Shown in pieces: positions 52,271 to 60,478 of a DNA stretch of 64,000 bases (the stretch's first letter is position 1; each line of letters opens with the position of its first letter). The position numbers were made by a program, and so were the translations under genes. The stretch is taken from contig NZ_GL397214.1 of NCBI RefSeq assembly GCF_000146675.1, positions 1,986,107 through 2,050,106 on the forward strand, read 5' to 3'. Under the pieces are notes generated by a model. That model was not told the origin of the DNA and did no database searches. It was given only the letters and a program-made list of their open reading frames with translations. This stretch comes from Hoylesella marshii DSM 16973 = JCM 13450. GTDB lineage: Bacteria > Bacteroidota > Bacteroidia > Bacteroidales > Bacteroidaceae.

Positions 52271-53386
52271 ATGAAGCGCTATTTGAAGTTTATAGTGGCA
52301 GGAATTATTGCCTTTCTCTTTATCGGCATGTTCGTGTTTCTTTATCAGAAGTCACAGCCGCAACCAGTGATTTACGAGGAATTTGTGCCTAAAATCGGCG
52401 ACATCAGCAAGACAACAGTGATTACAGGCAAAATAGAACCTCGCAACGAAGTGAATGTGAAGCCGCAGGTTTCAGGCATTATCACCGACATTTACAAAGA
52501 GGCCGGCCAATATGTGCAGCAAGGTGAGGTCATTGCAAAGGTGAAAGTAATACCCGATATGGCGCAGTTGAGTGCAGCCGAGGCCAGAGTTCGTCTGGCG
52601 GAAATCAATCTCAAACAGGCTAAAAAGGAACATGAAAGGGAGAAAGCGCTGTTCGACAAAGGGCTGGTAAGTGCCGATGAATATGAAAAAATACGGCAGA
52701 CATATCGCCAAACGCTTGAAGAACACTCTGCCGCAAAAGACAATTTGCAGGTTGTCCGCGATGGAGTTTCGTCGAGCAATGCCAGCGCCAGCTCGACGTT
52801 AGTTCGTTCCACTATCTCCGGAATCATATTGGATATACCCGTGAAGGTGGGCAATTCGGTGATTTTAAGCAACACTTTCAACGACGGAACCACGATTGCG
52901 AGTGTGGCCAACATGAACGATCTCATATTCAGAGGTAATATTGATGAGACTGAAGTGGGGCAGTTGGTGCCCGGCATGCAGATGAAGATTACCATCGGAG
53001 CTTTGCAAAATCTGCATTTCGACGCAGCTTTGGAATATATATCTCCTAAAGCCGTAGAGAGCAACGGTGCCAACCAATTTGAAATAAAGGCAGCTGTAAA
53101 AGTGCTGAAAGGCAGCAACATCAGGTCGGGATATAGTGCCACTGCTCAAATTGTCTTAGCCAGCGCCCGACAGGTGCTGACCGTTCCCGAGAGCGCCATT
53201 GAGTTCAGTGGTAACGATACCTATGTATATATTATAAAAGGTACGGGCGAAAAGAAGACGTTTGACCGTCGGAAAGTGATTACAGGCTTAAGTGATGGCT
53301 TGAAAATACAGATAAAGAGGGGTCTGACGGCTAAGGACAGAGTGCGTGGTCCTAAAGTAGTGAAAGAAACCAACGACAGCAATTAA
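52271..53386 (+). CDS. Periplasmic adaptor protein (MacA/HlyD family)
   Basis: 371 residues from ATG 52271, which starts directly at the membrane anchor (MKRYLKFIVAGIIAFLFIGMF). A longer frame from 52205 overlaps the permease stop and would add 22 polar residues; it is possible but less likely. Lipoyl halves GKIEPRNEVNVKPQVSGIITDI and STISGIILDIPVKVG flank a helical hairpin (about 95-165, rich in Glu/Lys). It would link the permeases to an outer-membrane TolC-type channel; none is encoded here. Confidence 0.85.
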   Translation: MKRYLKFIVAGIIAFLFIGMFVFLYQKSQPQPVIYEEFVPKIGDISKTTVITGKIEPRNEVNVKPQVSGIITDIYKEAGQYVQQGEVIAKVKVIPDMAQLSAAEARVRLAEINLKQAKKEHEREKALFDKGLVSADEYEKIRQTYRQTLEEHSAAKDNLQVVRDGVSSSNASASSTLVRSTISGIILDIPVKVGNSVILSNTFNDGTTIASVANMNDLIFRGNIDETEVGQLVPGMQMKITIGALQNLHFDAALEYISPKAVESNGANQFEIKAAVKVLKGSNIRSGYSATAQIVLASARQVLTVPESAIEFSGNDTYVYIIKGTGEKKTFDRRKVITGLSDGLKIQIKRGLTAKDRVRGPKVVKETNDSN

Positions 53387-53401
53387 TACTATACAACAAC
53401 T

Positions 53402-55855
53402 ATGAAAGCAATGAAAATCTTACTGTTGGCAACAGCATGGGCACTTGTTTCGCCTATCGCCGCTGCCGACCTGCCGGTGCGTAACTATCGTTATGCCGGT
53501 CCGTTTGTGGTGAAAACACCCGTGATGATTGACAGTCTGAACCTTGAAGGGAAACGTTTCGACCCCGAAATGCTGCTCAATGCCACGCTCGACCTTTCTC
53601 TTGCCAACAACGGGAAGACCGTTTCTGCCCCTTTGGCACCCGCCTGTGATGCGCCGTTCGCCCTGCATTTGTTGCAGTTCGACGTACAGAACACCGTCTA
53701 TAGAAAGGTAGGTATCAGCGTGAAAGGCATGAAGCATTACACGCTTTACGTAGATGGAAAGGAAAGCAATGGCAGCGACGTGGCTTTACTGCCTATGACC
53801 CATTGCATTACTATCAAATATCTCTCGCAACGCGGGCAGACCGATTCGCTCGATGTAAAGCTCTCCGGAGCCGATGATGCCTTAACGTTGGTCAGCGGGA
53901 AAGAGCGCCTTTATACGCTTCTCGACGTGCTCAACGGGAAACAGTACTCCGCTACATCCATCTCGCCAACAGGCCGTTATCTTACCACTTGCTACTACGA
54001 CCGCGATAAAAGCGGAACAGCCAACTATCTATGGCGTATCACCGACCTGCGAACGGGCAACATCGTAAAGGAAAGCGACCAATCTCTTTCGTGGATGCCC
54101 CATAGCGACCGCTACTACACAATGCAGCGAACAGACGATGGGCGACAGCTCACTGTGACCGATATTGTCAGCGGTAAGGAGACTGTTCTTGCCAAAAATA
54201 TACCTGAAGGCACGGTAACGCTCTCGCCGAACGCCGACTATCTGGTTATCTCCACAATGGAAGAAGGAGCAAAAGAAGACCCGGATATCTATCAAATTGT
54301 GGAACCCGACGACCGGCAACCCGGCTGGAGAAACCGTAGCAAGCTGTCTCTCTTCGATGTAAAGACCGGCCTGCTCCAACCGCTTACTTACGGTCATCAC
54401 AACGTTTGGTTACAAGACATCTCCGAAGATGGCAGATACTTGCTGCTCATGACATCCCACAGCCGCCTCACGAAGCGACCGACCACCCTTTCGTCGCTGC
54501 TCCGTCTCGATGTGAAAACACTGCAAGCCGATACATTGGTGGCAGATGACGGCTTTTTGAGTCAGGCCTTTTTCTCGCCCGACGGCAAGCAAATCGGCAT
54601 TGTAGGCTCACCCGAGGCATTCAACGGGATAGGTAAGAACGTGCCGGAAGGTATGACTCCCAGCAATTACGACCATCAGTTATTCACCCTCGATGTGGCC
54701 ACCCGACGCGTGAAAGCACTCACCAAATATTTCAATCCCAGCGTCAGTTCCTGTTCATGGAGCAATGCCGACGGGCAGATATACTTCACTGCGATGGATA
54801 GAGACTATGTTCATTTGTTCCGTGCGAACCCTTCTACGGGCAAGATTGTGCAGATTCCTACGGCCGAAGAGTTCGTTTCGGGCTTCCATCTCTCATCCCG
54901 TTCGCCCATGGCAGCGTGGTTCGGCGAGAGTGTCTCTAACTCCGACCGCCTTTATTTGCTGAATATGAAGACGCAGAAGAGCAGTCTTATCGAAGACCTC
55001 AGCAAGCAACGGCTCGAAGGAGTGACATTGGGAACGTGTCGCCCGTATGACTTTGTGACCTCCAGAGGTGACACCATTTCCGCCCGTTACTATCTTCCGC
55101 CCCATTTCGATGCGAAGAAGAAGTATCCCATGATTGTCTATTATTATGGCGGTTGCTGGCCTACGAGCCGTGCATTCAAGAACGGTTATCCCGCCAACGT
55201 TTACACCGCACAGGATTATGTGATGCTGATTATCAATCCAAGTGGTGCCGCCGGCTTCGGGCAGGCATTCTCTGCACGTCATGTCAACACCGCCGGACGG
55301 GGCGTTGCCGAAGATATCATAGACGTGACGAAAGGCTTTTTGCGCGAACATGCTTACGTAGACAGCAAGAAAGTGGGCTGTATCGGGGCATCGTATGGCG
55401 GCTTTATGACGCAATACCTACAGACACAGACCGACATTTTCGCAGCAGCTATCTCTCACGCAGGTATCAGCGACCACGCCAGCTATTGGGGAGAAGGTTA
55501 TTGGGGCTATTCTTACAGTGAGACATCCATGGCCAACAGTTATCCGTGGACAGACAAAGAACTCTTTGTCAACCAAAGTCCGTTGTTCAATGTAGACAAG
55601 ATTCATACGCCGATACTTTTCCTTCACGGCAATGCAGACACAAATGTACCCATCGGCGAGAGCATCCAGATGTTCAATGCCTTGAAGCTCTTGGGACGCG
55701 AAACGGCCTTTGTGGTGGTGGATAAAGAAAACCATATCATCAGCGATTACCACAAACGAATCAAATGGCAGAATACTATCTTCGCTTGGTTTGCCAAATA
55801 TCTGAAGGGTGATAACACGTGGTGGGATGCCCTCTACCCGTCTAAAACACTTTAA
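53402..55855 (+). CDS. S9 family prolyl oligopeptidase / DPP-IV-type peptidase
   Basis: 817 residues. Signal peptide about 1-22 (ending near PIAAAD). The N-terminal part is a beta-propeller with repeated LSPN/SPDG-type blades (about 150-560). The C-terminal alpha/beta hydrolase has the catalytic Ser664 in GASYGGFMT, Asp746 in GNADTNVP and His778 in KENHIIS. It removes peptides, often after proline, in the periplasm. It starts 15 bp after the adaptor gene with no terminator between, so it seems to belong to the ABC operon, which is an unusual pairing. Confidence 0.9.
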   Translation: MKAMKILLLATAWALVSPIAAADLPVRNYRYAGPFVVKTPVMIDSLNLEGKRFDPEMLLNATLDLSLANNGKTVSAPLAPACDAPFALHLLQFDVQNTVYRKVGISVKGMKHYTLYVDGKESNGSDVALLPMTHCITIKYLSQRGQTDSLDVKLSGADDALTLVSGKERLYTLLDVLNGKQYSATSISPTGRYLTTCYYDRDKSGTANYLWRITDLRTGNIVKESDQSLSWMPHSDRYYTMQRTDDGRQLTVTDIVSGKETVLAKNIPEGTVTLSPNADYLVISTMEEGAKEDPDIYQIVEPDDRQPGWRNRSKLSLFDVKTGLLQPLTYGHHNVWLQDISEDGRYLLLMTSHSRLTKRPTTLSSLLRLDVKTLQADTLVADDGFLSQAFFSPDGKQIGIVGSPEAFNGIGKNVPEGMTPSNYDHQLFTLDVATRRVKALTKYFNPSVSSCSWSNADGQIYFTAMDRDYVHLFRANPSTGKIVQIPTAEEFVSGFHLSSRSPMAAWFGESVSNSDRLYLLNMKTQKSSLIEDLSKQRLEGVTLGTCRPYDFVTSRGDTISARYYLPPHFDAKKKYPMIVYYYGGCWPTSRAFKNGYPANVYTAQDYVMLIINPSGAAGFGQAFSARHVNTAGRGVAEDIIDVTKGFLREHAYVDSKKVGCIGASYGGFMTQYLQTQTDIFAAAISHAGISDHASYWGEGYWGYSYSETSMANSYPWTDKELFVNQSPLFNVDKIHTPILFLHGNADTNVPIGESIQMFNALKLLGRETAFVVVDKENHIISDYHKRIKWQNTIFAWFAKYLKGDNTWWDALYPSKTL

Positions 55856-55942
55856 TACGAAAGCTCCCGACGGCTTGTTGCACCGTGTGGAGCCCCCCTT
55901 GTCTTACCCTCGGTCATATAGAGGGTGAGACATGGTTTTCAG

Positions 55943-56020
55943 AAAGCTAAGCTATCAGGCTGTTGAAGCATAGCTTTGAGCGTGCAGGAGCTATGCTTTT
56001 ACGCCGTCAAAGCATAGCTC
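55943..56020. repeat. 22-bp periodic array of the AAAGCATAGCT palindrome, locus 5
   Basis: Cores AAAGCTAAGCTATC, GAAGCATAGCTTTG, GGAGCTATGCTTTT and AAAGCATAGCTC have their G at 55946, 55968, 55990 and 56012, exactly 22 bp apart. Orientation alternates among cores. It lies between the S9 peptidase gene and the symporter gene. Confidence 0.88.
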
Positions 56021-56081
56021 TTTCATACAACCCGCTATACGGGTGATTCTCAACAACTTATCAACGAAAAAATAATACTGT

Positions 56082-57479
56082 ATGTTAGAAAAGCTATTGG
56101 CACAAACCAACGATGTGCTTTGGTCGTATGTATTGGTCACGTTGCTGGTGTGTTGCGCCGTTTACTTTACGTTCCGAACCCGTTTTGTGCAGTTTCGCAT
56201 GTTGCGGGAGATGGTTCGTTTGTTAGGCGATGCTGTGCCTTCTACCGGTAAGGCGAAAACGCATCACGTGTCATCGTTTCAAGCTTTCATGGTCTCTCTT
56301 GCTTCCCGTGTGGGTACGGGCAATCTTGCAGGTGTGGCAACGGCCATTACCGTAGGCGGCCCGGGTGCTGTTTTCTGGATGTGGGTGATAGCCCTAATGG
56401 GTTCGGCCACCGCTTTTGTAGAGTCAACTCTTGCCCAATTGTATAAGCGAAAGGCAAAAGACTCGTTCATCGGAGGCCCTGCTTACTATATGCTCCACGG
56501 GCTCGGGCAGCGTTGGATGGGTGTGCTCTTTGCCGTACTCATCAGTATCACGTTCGGCATGGCTTACAATTCGGTGCAGAGCAACACCATTACAGCGGCA
56601 TGGATGAAAGCTTTCGATGTGGATGCACTGTGGATGGGGATTGTGCTTACTGCCTCTACATTGGCTATTATCTTTGGAGGCATCCACCGGATAGCGAAAA
56701 TCAGCGAGGCTATCGTGCCCATCATGGCGCTCACTTACATTTTTTTGGCACTCGTGATGATAGTGATGAACATTACAAAAGTACCCGATGTATTGTTCGC
56801 CATTGTGGAAGATGCTTTCGGTTGGCATCAGGCCGTGGGCGGAGGATTGGGCGCCACCGTGATGCAAGGAATCAAACGAGGCCTTTTCAGCAATGAAGCG
56901 GGAGAGGGTTCGGCACCCAATGTGGCTGCCACGGCTTACGTAACCCACCCTGTAAAGCAAGGACTGATACAGGCCTTGGGCGTATTTACCGATACGTTGC
57001 TTATCTGTTCGTGTACCGCTTTCATTATTCTTGTGAGCGGCGTGCATACCCGTGGCAACTTCGATGGCATACAACTCACGCAAGAGGCCTTGTCTACGCA
57101 GATAGGCGGGCTGGGCAACGTGTTTATCGCCATTATGATTCTGATGTTTGCTTTCAGTAGTATCATCGGCAATTACTATTACGGCGAGGCCAACATACGT
57201 TTCATTACGCAGCGTCGTTGGGTGCTGGATGCTTATCGAGTGGTGGTCGGCGTGATGGTGATGTGGGGTGCGATGATGTCTTTAGACTTAGCTTGGAGCT
57301 TGGCTGACCTGATGATGGCGCTCATCACATTTTGCAATCTCGTGGCCATTGTCTTGCTGTTCAGGCAGGTGTCGTTCCTCTTGAAAGACTATAGGGCACA
57401 GAAACGGGCAGGCATGAAAGACCCTACATTCTCGAAAGAACAGATGCCCGACATCAAAGACCGATTGGATGCTTGGTAA
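56082..57479 (+). CDS. Alanine/glycine:cation symporter (AGCS family)
   Basis: 465 residues with about ten to eleven membrane helices. Family blocks: RFVQFRMLREMVRL, SFQAFMVSLASRVGTGNLAGVATAITVGGPGAVFWMWVIALMG (the AGCS signature, about 65-107) and RGLFSNEAGEGSAPNVAATA. It imports alanine or glycine with sodium or protons across the inner membrane. Monocistronic; terminator at 57523. No promoter of good quality is visible just upstream, where the periodic array sits. Confidence 0.92.
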   Translation: MLEKLLAQTNDVLWSYVLVTLLVCCAVYFTFRTRFVQFRMLREMVRLLGDAVPSTGKAKTHHVSSFQAFMVSLASRVGTGNLAGVATAITVGGPGAVFWMWVIALMGSATAFVESTLAQLYKRKAKDSFIGGPAYYMLHGLGQRWMGVLFAVLISITFGMAYNSVQSNTITAAWMKAFDVDALWMGIVLTASTLAIIFGGIHRIAKISEAIVPIMALTYIFLALVMIVMNITKVPDVLFAIVEDAFGWHQAVGGGLGATVMQGIKRGLFSNEAGEGSAPNVAATAYVTHPVKQGLIQALGVFTDTLLICSCTAFIILVSGVHTRGNFDGIQLTQEALSTQIGGLGNVFIAIMILMFAFSSIIGNYYYGEANIRFITQRRWVLDAYRVVVGVMVMWGAMMSLDLAWSLADLMMALITFCNLVAIVLLFRQVSFLLKDYRAQKRAGMKDPTFSKEQMPDIKDRLDAW

Positions 57480-57522
57480 GACCGACGGGCGATGATGCCT
57501 GCATCGGTTTGTGATGAATGAA

Positions 57523-57561
57523 AAAAGAGCTTTCTCCGTTGTGGGGAAAGCTCTTCTGTTT
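57523..57561 (+). terminator. Terminator after the symporter
   Basis: AAGAGCTTTCTCC and GGGGAAAGCTCTT form a 12-13-bp stem with a GTTGT-type loop, followed by CTGTTT. Confidence 0.8.
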
Positions 57562-57692
57562 ATCCTAAACCGCTCATGAGAGGCTATGCAGATTTTGTTG
57601 GATTGTCGTTCAGAGGGTTTGCCGTCTTGTCGAAAGTGTAGCGGACTACGTCGGGAAAGGGCGGTAGGCAAGATGTCGACAAGCGAATAAAA

Positions 57693-57714
57693 GATGGCAG
57701 GAAGCCATGTCATC
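57693..57714. repeat. 22-bp hairpin motif GATGGCA...TGTCATC, copy 2
   Basis: Matches the copy at 1863-1884 at 20 of 22 positions, and both are followed by a TATA(T)AAAA stretch. It lies at the 3' side of the histidine phosphatase gene (stop at 57740). Confidence 0.55.
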
Positions 57715-57739
57715 TATATAAAAATGGTCAATAAGCGGT

Positions 57740-59044
57740 CTAATGAACGATTGGGGATGATGGCTCGTAGTCGTTGAGTTTCTTCAAGAAGAAGTCTTTG
57801 AAATCCTTCCAATGATAATAAGGAGCGATGTCGGTTTTCAGTGGCAGCGAGGCTTCATCTTCGTTGAGAAGCACTTTAAAGATAACATCTTTGTCGGCTA
57901 AGCTGCGCCGATAAAACACGAACTGAATGTTGCAGGCCATTGGAAATATCTCGTAGTTGCGCCAACCGCTTTTATCCAACTGTTCGAGGTCTTCTATTTG
58001 TTGACCGAAACCGTTGAGGTCGAGCAGGCAGGTCAGCGGCATTACCATCGTGTCATGTCCATAACGGAGGGTTGCCCCCGGATGTTCAAGCGCCATGCAG
58101 CTATCGGCCTCGTGGATGATGCGACGCAACAGACGACGTTGGGAGTAAGGCTGCTTGGCACCGTTGAGTGGCGATGCGCCATAGTTGATATACCACCACG
58201 CGTTGCGAGGCAACCAGTTTTCGTAGATTTCCTCGTCGGTGAAGAGGTCGTAGAGCGACAATTGGTGGCGTAACTCTGTGCTCTGCACGTTGGAAGCCAT
58301 CTTAAAGAGGGCGTAGTTCATGTATCTGCCGTAGCCTTTCTTTGCCCAATAAGTGTCGTCATTAAAGATTTCACGCATGACGCGCTCGTGTTTGTCGTGG
58401 CGATCGTAGAACGTATCGAAGGCCTTTCGTGCCTTTTCGGGCATACGTTGCTTAAACAGCAAGGTGTCGTTGAAGTTCATGTAATACATGTCATGCATGC
58501 TTGCATCGTGGGAAATGCGGAGATGAGGGTTGAGCCGGCTAAGTTCTTGCAGGGCGTTCTCCATGGAGAGGATGCACCGTATCACAATGGTGCTCTTGGC
58601 ATCTACGTGTACGTTGCCCTGAAAGATTTGCGGGAATCGCTTAAACATACGTCGGGCAATCTCTTGATGCTGCTGTGCACCGCGTAAAGTAAGCTCTCCG
58701 TCGCGGCTGAGTGCTTCTTCCCGAATCATCCGTACTTTGCGAAGCACCTCTTTCCCCTTAGCAGTGAGCTTGCCGAGGCTGTCGGCTTTCAGCAACTCGA
58801 AGTAAGGTTTGTCGTAGTCTGCGGTACCGATAAGGTAACGGGAGCCATGCCTTCCGTAGTGGCTGAGATAGAAAGGTTGATATCCGGCAGGAGCTTTTGT
58901 GAGCATGGCCTTGTGGGGTCCCGGATATGCCACATAGTTGCTGCCTGAGAGTGTGCGGTCTCGTTTGAAGTCTTCTTTGGCTTTCTGTGCGTAGAAAGCC
59001 ATCGGTAAGAGCATGAACAAGAGTAAGAAAATCGGTCTTTTCAT
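57740..59044 (-). CDS. Secreted histidine phosphatase (acid phosphatase/phytase clan)
   Basis: 434 residues from the ATG at 59042-59044; the longer frame crosses the promoter. A signal peptide spans about 1-20 (MKRPIFLLLFMLLPMAFYAQ). The phosphohistidine motif is HYGRHGSRY (about 62-70) and the proton-donor region is RYGHDTMVMPL (HD) near residue 320. This is the branch 2 layout of acid phosphatases, phytases and multiple inositol polyphosphate phosphatases. It acts in the periplasm or outside the cell; substrate unknown. Confidence 0.85.
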   Translation of the reverse strand: MKRPIFLLLFMLLPMAFYAQKAKEDFKRDRTLSGSNYVAYPGPHKAMLTKAPAGYQPFYLSHYGRHGSRYLIGTADYDKPYFELLKADSLGKLTAKGKEVLRKVRMIREEALSRDGELTLRGAQQHQEIARRMFKRFPQIFQGNVHVDAKSTIVIRCILSMENALQELSRLNPHLRISHDASMHDMYYMNFNDTLLFKQRMPEKARKAFDTFYDRHDKHERVMREIFNDDTYWAKKGYGRYMNYALFKMASNVQSTELRHQLSLYDLFTDEEIYENWLPRNAWWYINYGASPLNGAKQPYSQRRLLRRIIHEADSCMALEHPGATLRYGHDTMVMPLTCLLDLNGFGQQIEDLEQLDKSGWRNYEIFPMACNIQFVFYRRSLADKDVIFKVLLNEDEASLPLKTDIAPYYHWKDFKDFFLKKLNDYEPSSPIVH

Positions 59045-59072
59045 TCTGTTTGAGGTTATGTGAATATAGCTG

Positions 59073-59103
59073 CAAAGGTAGTGGAAATATAGGGAATGAC
59101 AAA
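59073..59103 (-). promoter_or_regulatory. Promoter of the histidine phosphatase gene
   Basis: Minus strand TTTG (59100-59103), 19-bp spacer, TACCTTTG (59073-59080), 29 bp before the start. Confidence 0.75.
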
Positions 59104-59246
59104 ATAAAGACAGGAGGAATCGCGAAGGGACACGGCGGAGAAATGTCGATGACAGCATTTTAAGCCCAATTGGTCATCAGACTGCTCATGACCGATTGTA
59201 GCTTGAAGGAAAAAATGGCTTAAAAGGAACTAAAAGCGAGATAATC

Positions 59247-59278
59247 TTTGGTGATATAAAAAGAAATGACTAATTTTG
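59247..59278 (+). promoter_or_regulatory. Promoter of rpmH
   Basis: TTTG at 59247-59250, 20-bp spacer, TAATTTTG at 59271-59278; leader of about 40 nt. Confidence 0.75.
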
Positions 59279-59324
59279 CACCCCAAACCATTTGAATGAA
59301 TAACAAATAAAATAGATAAGTAAA

Positions 59325-59480
59325 ATGAAAAGAACATTTCAGCCTCACAACAGAAGAAGAGTGAACAAACACGGCTTCCGCGAGAGAATGGCCACAAAGA
59401 ACGGACGTCGCGTATTGGCATCTCGTCGTGCACGAGGACGTAAGAAACTCACCGTTTCCGACGAGCGCCACGGGAAATAA
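59325..59480 (+). CDS. rpmH: Ribosomal protein L34
   Basis: 51 residues, beginning [20 protein letters not shown] and continuing with [22 protein letters not shown], the highly conserved basic L34 sequence; an extra ERHGK tail follows. It is part of the large ribosomal subunit. Too short for many gene callers but unmistakable. In many bacteria rpmH neighbours dnaA and rnpA; here it is alone, between the histidine phosphatase and the PASTA gene, with its own promoter and a terminator at 59518. Confidence 0.95.
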   Translation: MKRTFQPHNRRRVNKHGFRERMATKNGRRVLASRRARGRKKLTVSDERHGK

Positions 59481-59517
59481 AAGGTGCGTCCGGCGCGTTT
59501 GAAACACAGAAACATGA

Positions 59518-59550
59518 GGCAGCAGGGATACGTCCTTGGCTGCTTTTGTT
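59518..59550 (+). terminator. Probable terminator after rpmH
   Basis: GCAGC-AGGG and CCTT-GGCTGC pair with a small bulge and are followed by TTTTGTTTTT. Confidence 0.65.
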
Positions 59551-59602
59551 TTTATACGGAGGGGCAATGACTTGCCGATGATGGAAAATAAACAGGCATT
59601 TA

Positions 59603-59634
59603 TTTGCTCATTTTTTTGTTTTATCGTATCTTTG
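59603..59634 (+). promoter_or_regulatory. Promoter of the PASTA-rluD-ddl operon
   Basis: TTTG at 59603-59606, 20-bp spacer, TATCTTTG at 59627-59634. Confidence 0.8.
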
Positions 59635-59785
59635 TGGAAAGTAACCGACGCGTAGAAAGCGGTCTCACTGACCGATGTTCCACGCTTTCGGGTAGGCATC
59701 TCGGTAGCAGCAAAATGGTCGTGTGCCGGTATCTGTCGTGAAAGAGTTGCGCAAATACTCCCAAGACACTCAAAAACAGACAGGC

Positions 59786-60472
59786 ATGAAGTCTTCGGAA
59801 TTTGTGGGAAAGTTTAAGAGCAAATACCTTTGGGGCAACATCCTTGCCATGATAGGCGTAGTGTTGTTGTTAGGAGTGGGTGCGAAATATGGTCTTGACC
59901 TATATACGCATCATGGAGAAGCCATAGCCGTTCCCGCTCTGAGGAGTAAATCGTTTGCCGACGCAAAGAAGATATTGGAGACCATGGGCTTGGAGATTGT
60001 GGTGTCGGATACGGGCTACGTGAAGACATTACCACCCGACTGCATCCTCGAACAGTCGCCTATAGCCGGCCAGAAAGTAAAGTCGGGGCACATCATCTAT
60101 GTGACAGTGAACGCATTGAACTCGCCAACGCTGACCTTACCCGACTTGATTGACAACAGTTCTCTTCGCGAAGCGCAGGCGAAACTCACAGCTATGGGCT
60201 TCAGATTAGGGAACCCCCAATACGTGGCCGGCGAGAAAGATTGGGTCTACGGCATTATTTGCAAGGGCAAACATCTTAATGCCGGCGACCGCGTTTCTGT
60301 GGAAGATTTGCTTGTGATACAAGTGGGGAACGGGGTAAGAGACGATGCCGATTCGGTAGATATCGTTGATCCGATATTTGAAGACAATCATGGGACGGAA
60401 CAACCGGACAATAGCGATGTGGACGAATTTGAGGTCGTGACAGGACCGGAGACACCGGGCAAGAAAGGATGA
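59786..60472 (+). CDS. Membrane-anchored PASTA-domain protein
   Basis: 228 residues from ATG 59786, chosen because it precedes the membrane helix region as in related proteins; an in-frame ATG at 59723 would add 21 polar residues. One helix spans about 15-37 (ILAMIGVVLLLGVGAKYGL). PASTA repeats follow at about 46-112 (VPALRSKSFADAKKILETMG) and 113-178 (LPDLIDNSSLREAQAKLTAMG). The C-terminus is acidic. PASTA domains bind peptidoglycan or muropeptides, but there is no kinase domain. In operon with rluD (6 bp) and ddl. Confidence 0.85.
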   Translation: MKSSEFVGKFKSKYLWGNILAMIGVVLLLGVGAKYGLDLYTHHGEAIAVPALRSKSFADAKKILETMGLEIVVSDTGYVKTLPPDCILEQSPIAGQKVKSGHIIYVTVNALNSPTLTLPDLIDNSSLREAQAKLTAMGFRLGNPQYVAGEKDWVYGIICKGKHLNAGDRVSVEDLLVIQVGNGVRDDADSVDIVDPIFEDNHGTEQPDNSDVDEFEVVTGPETPGKKG

Positions 60473-60478
60473 GCGAGG

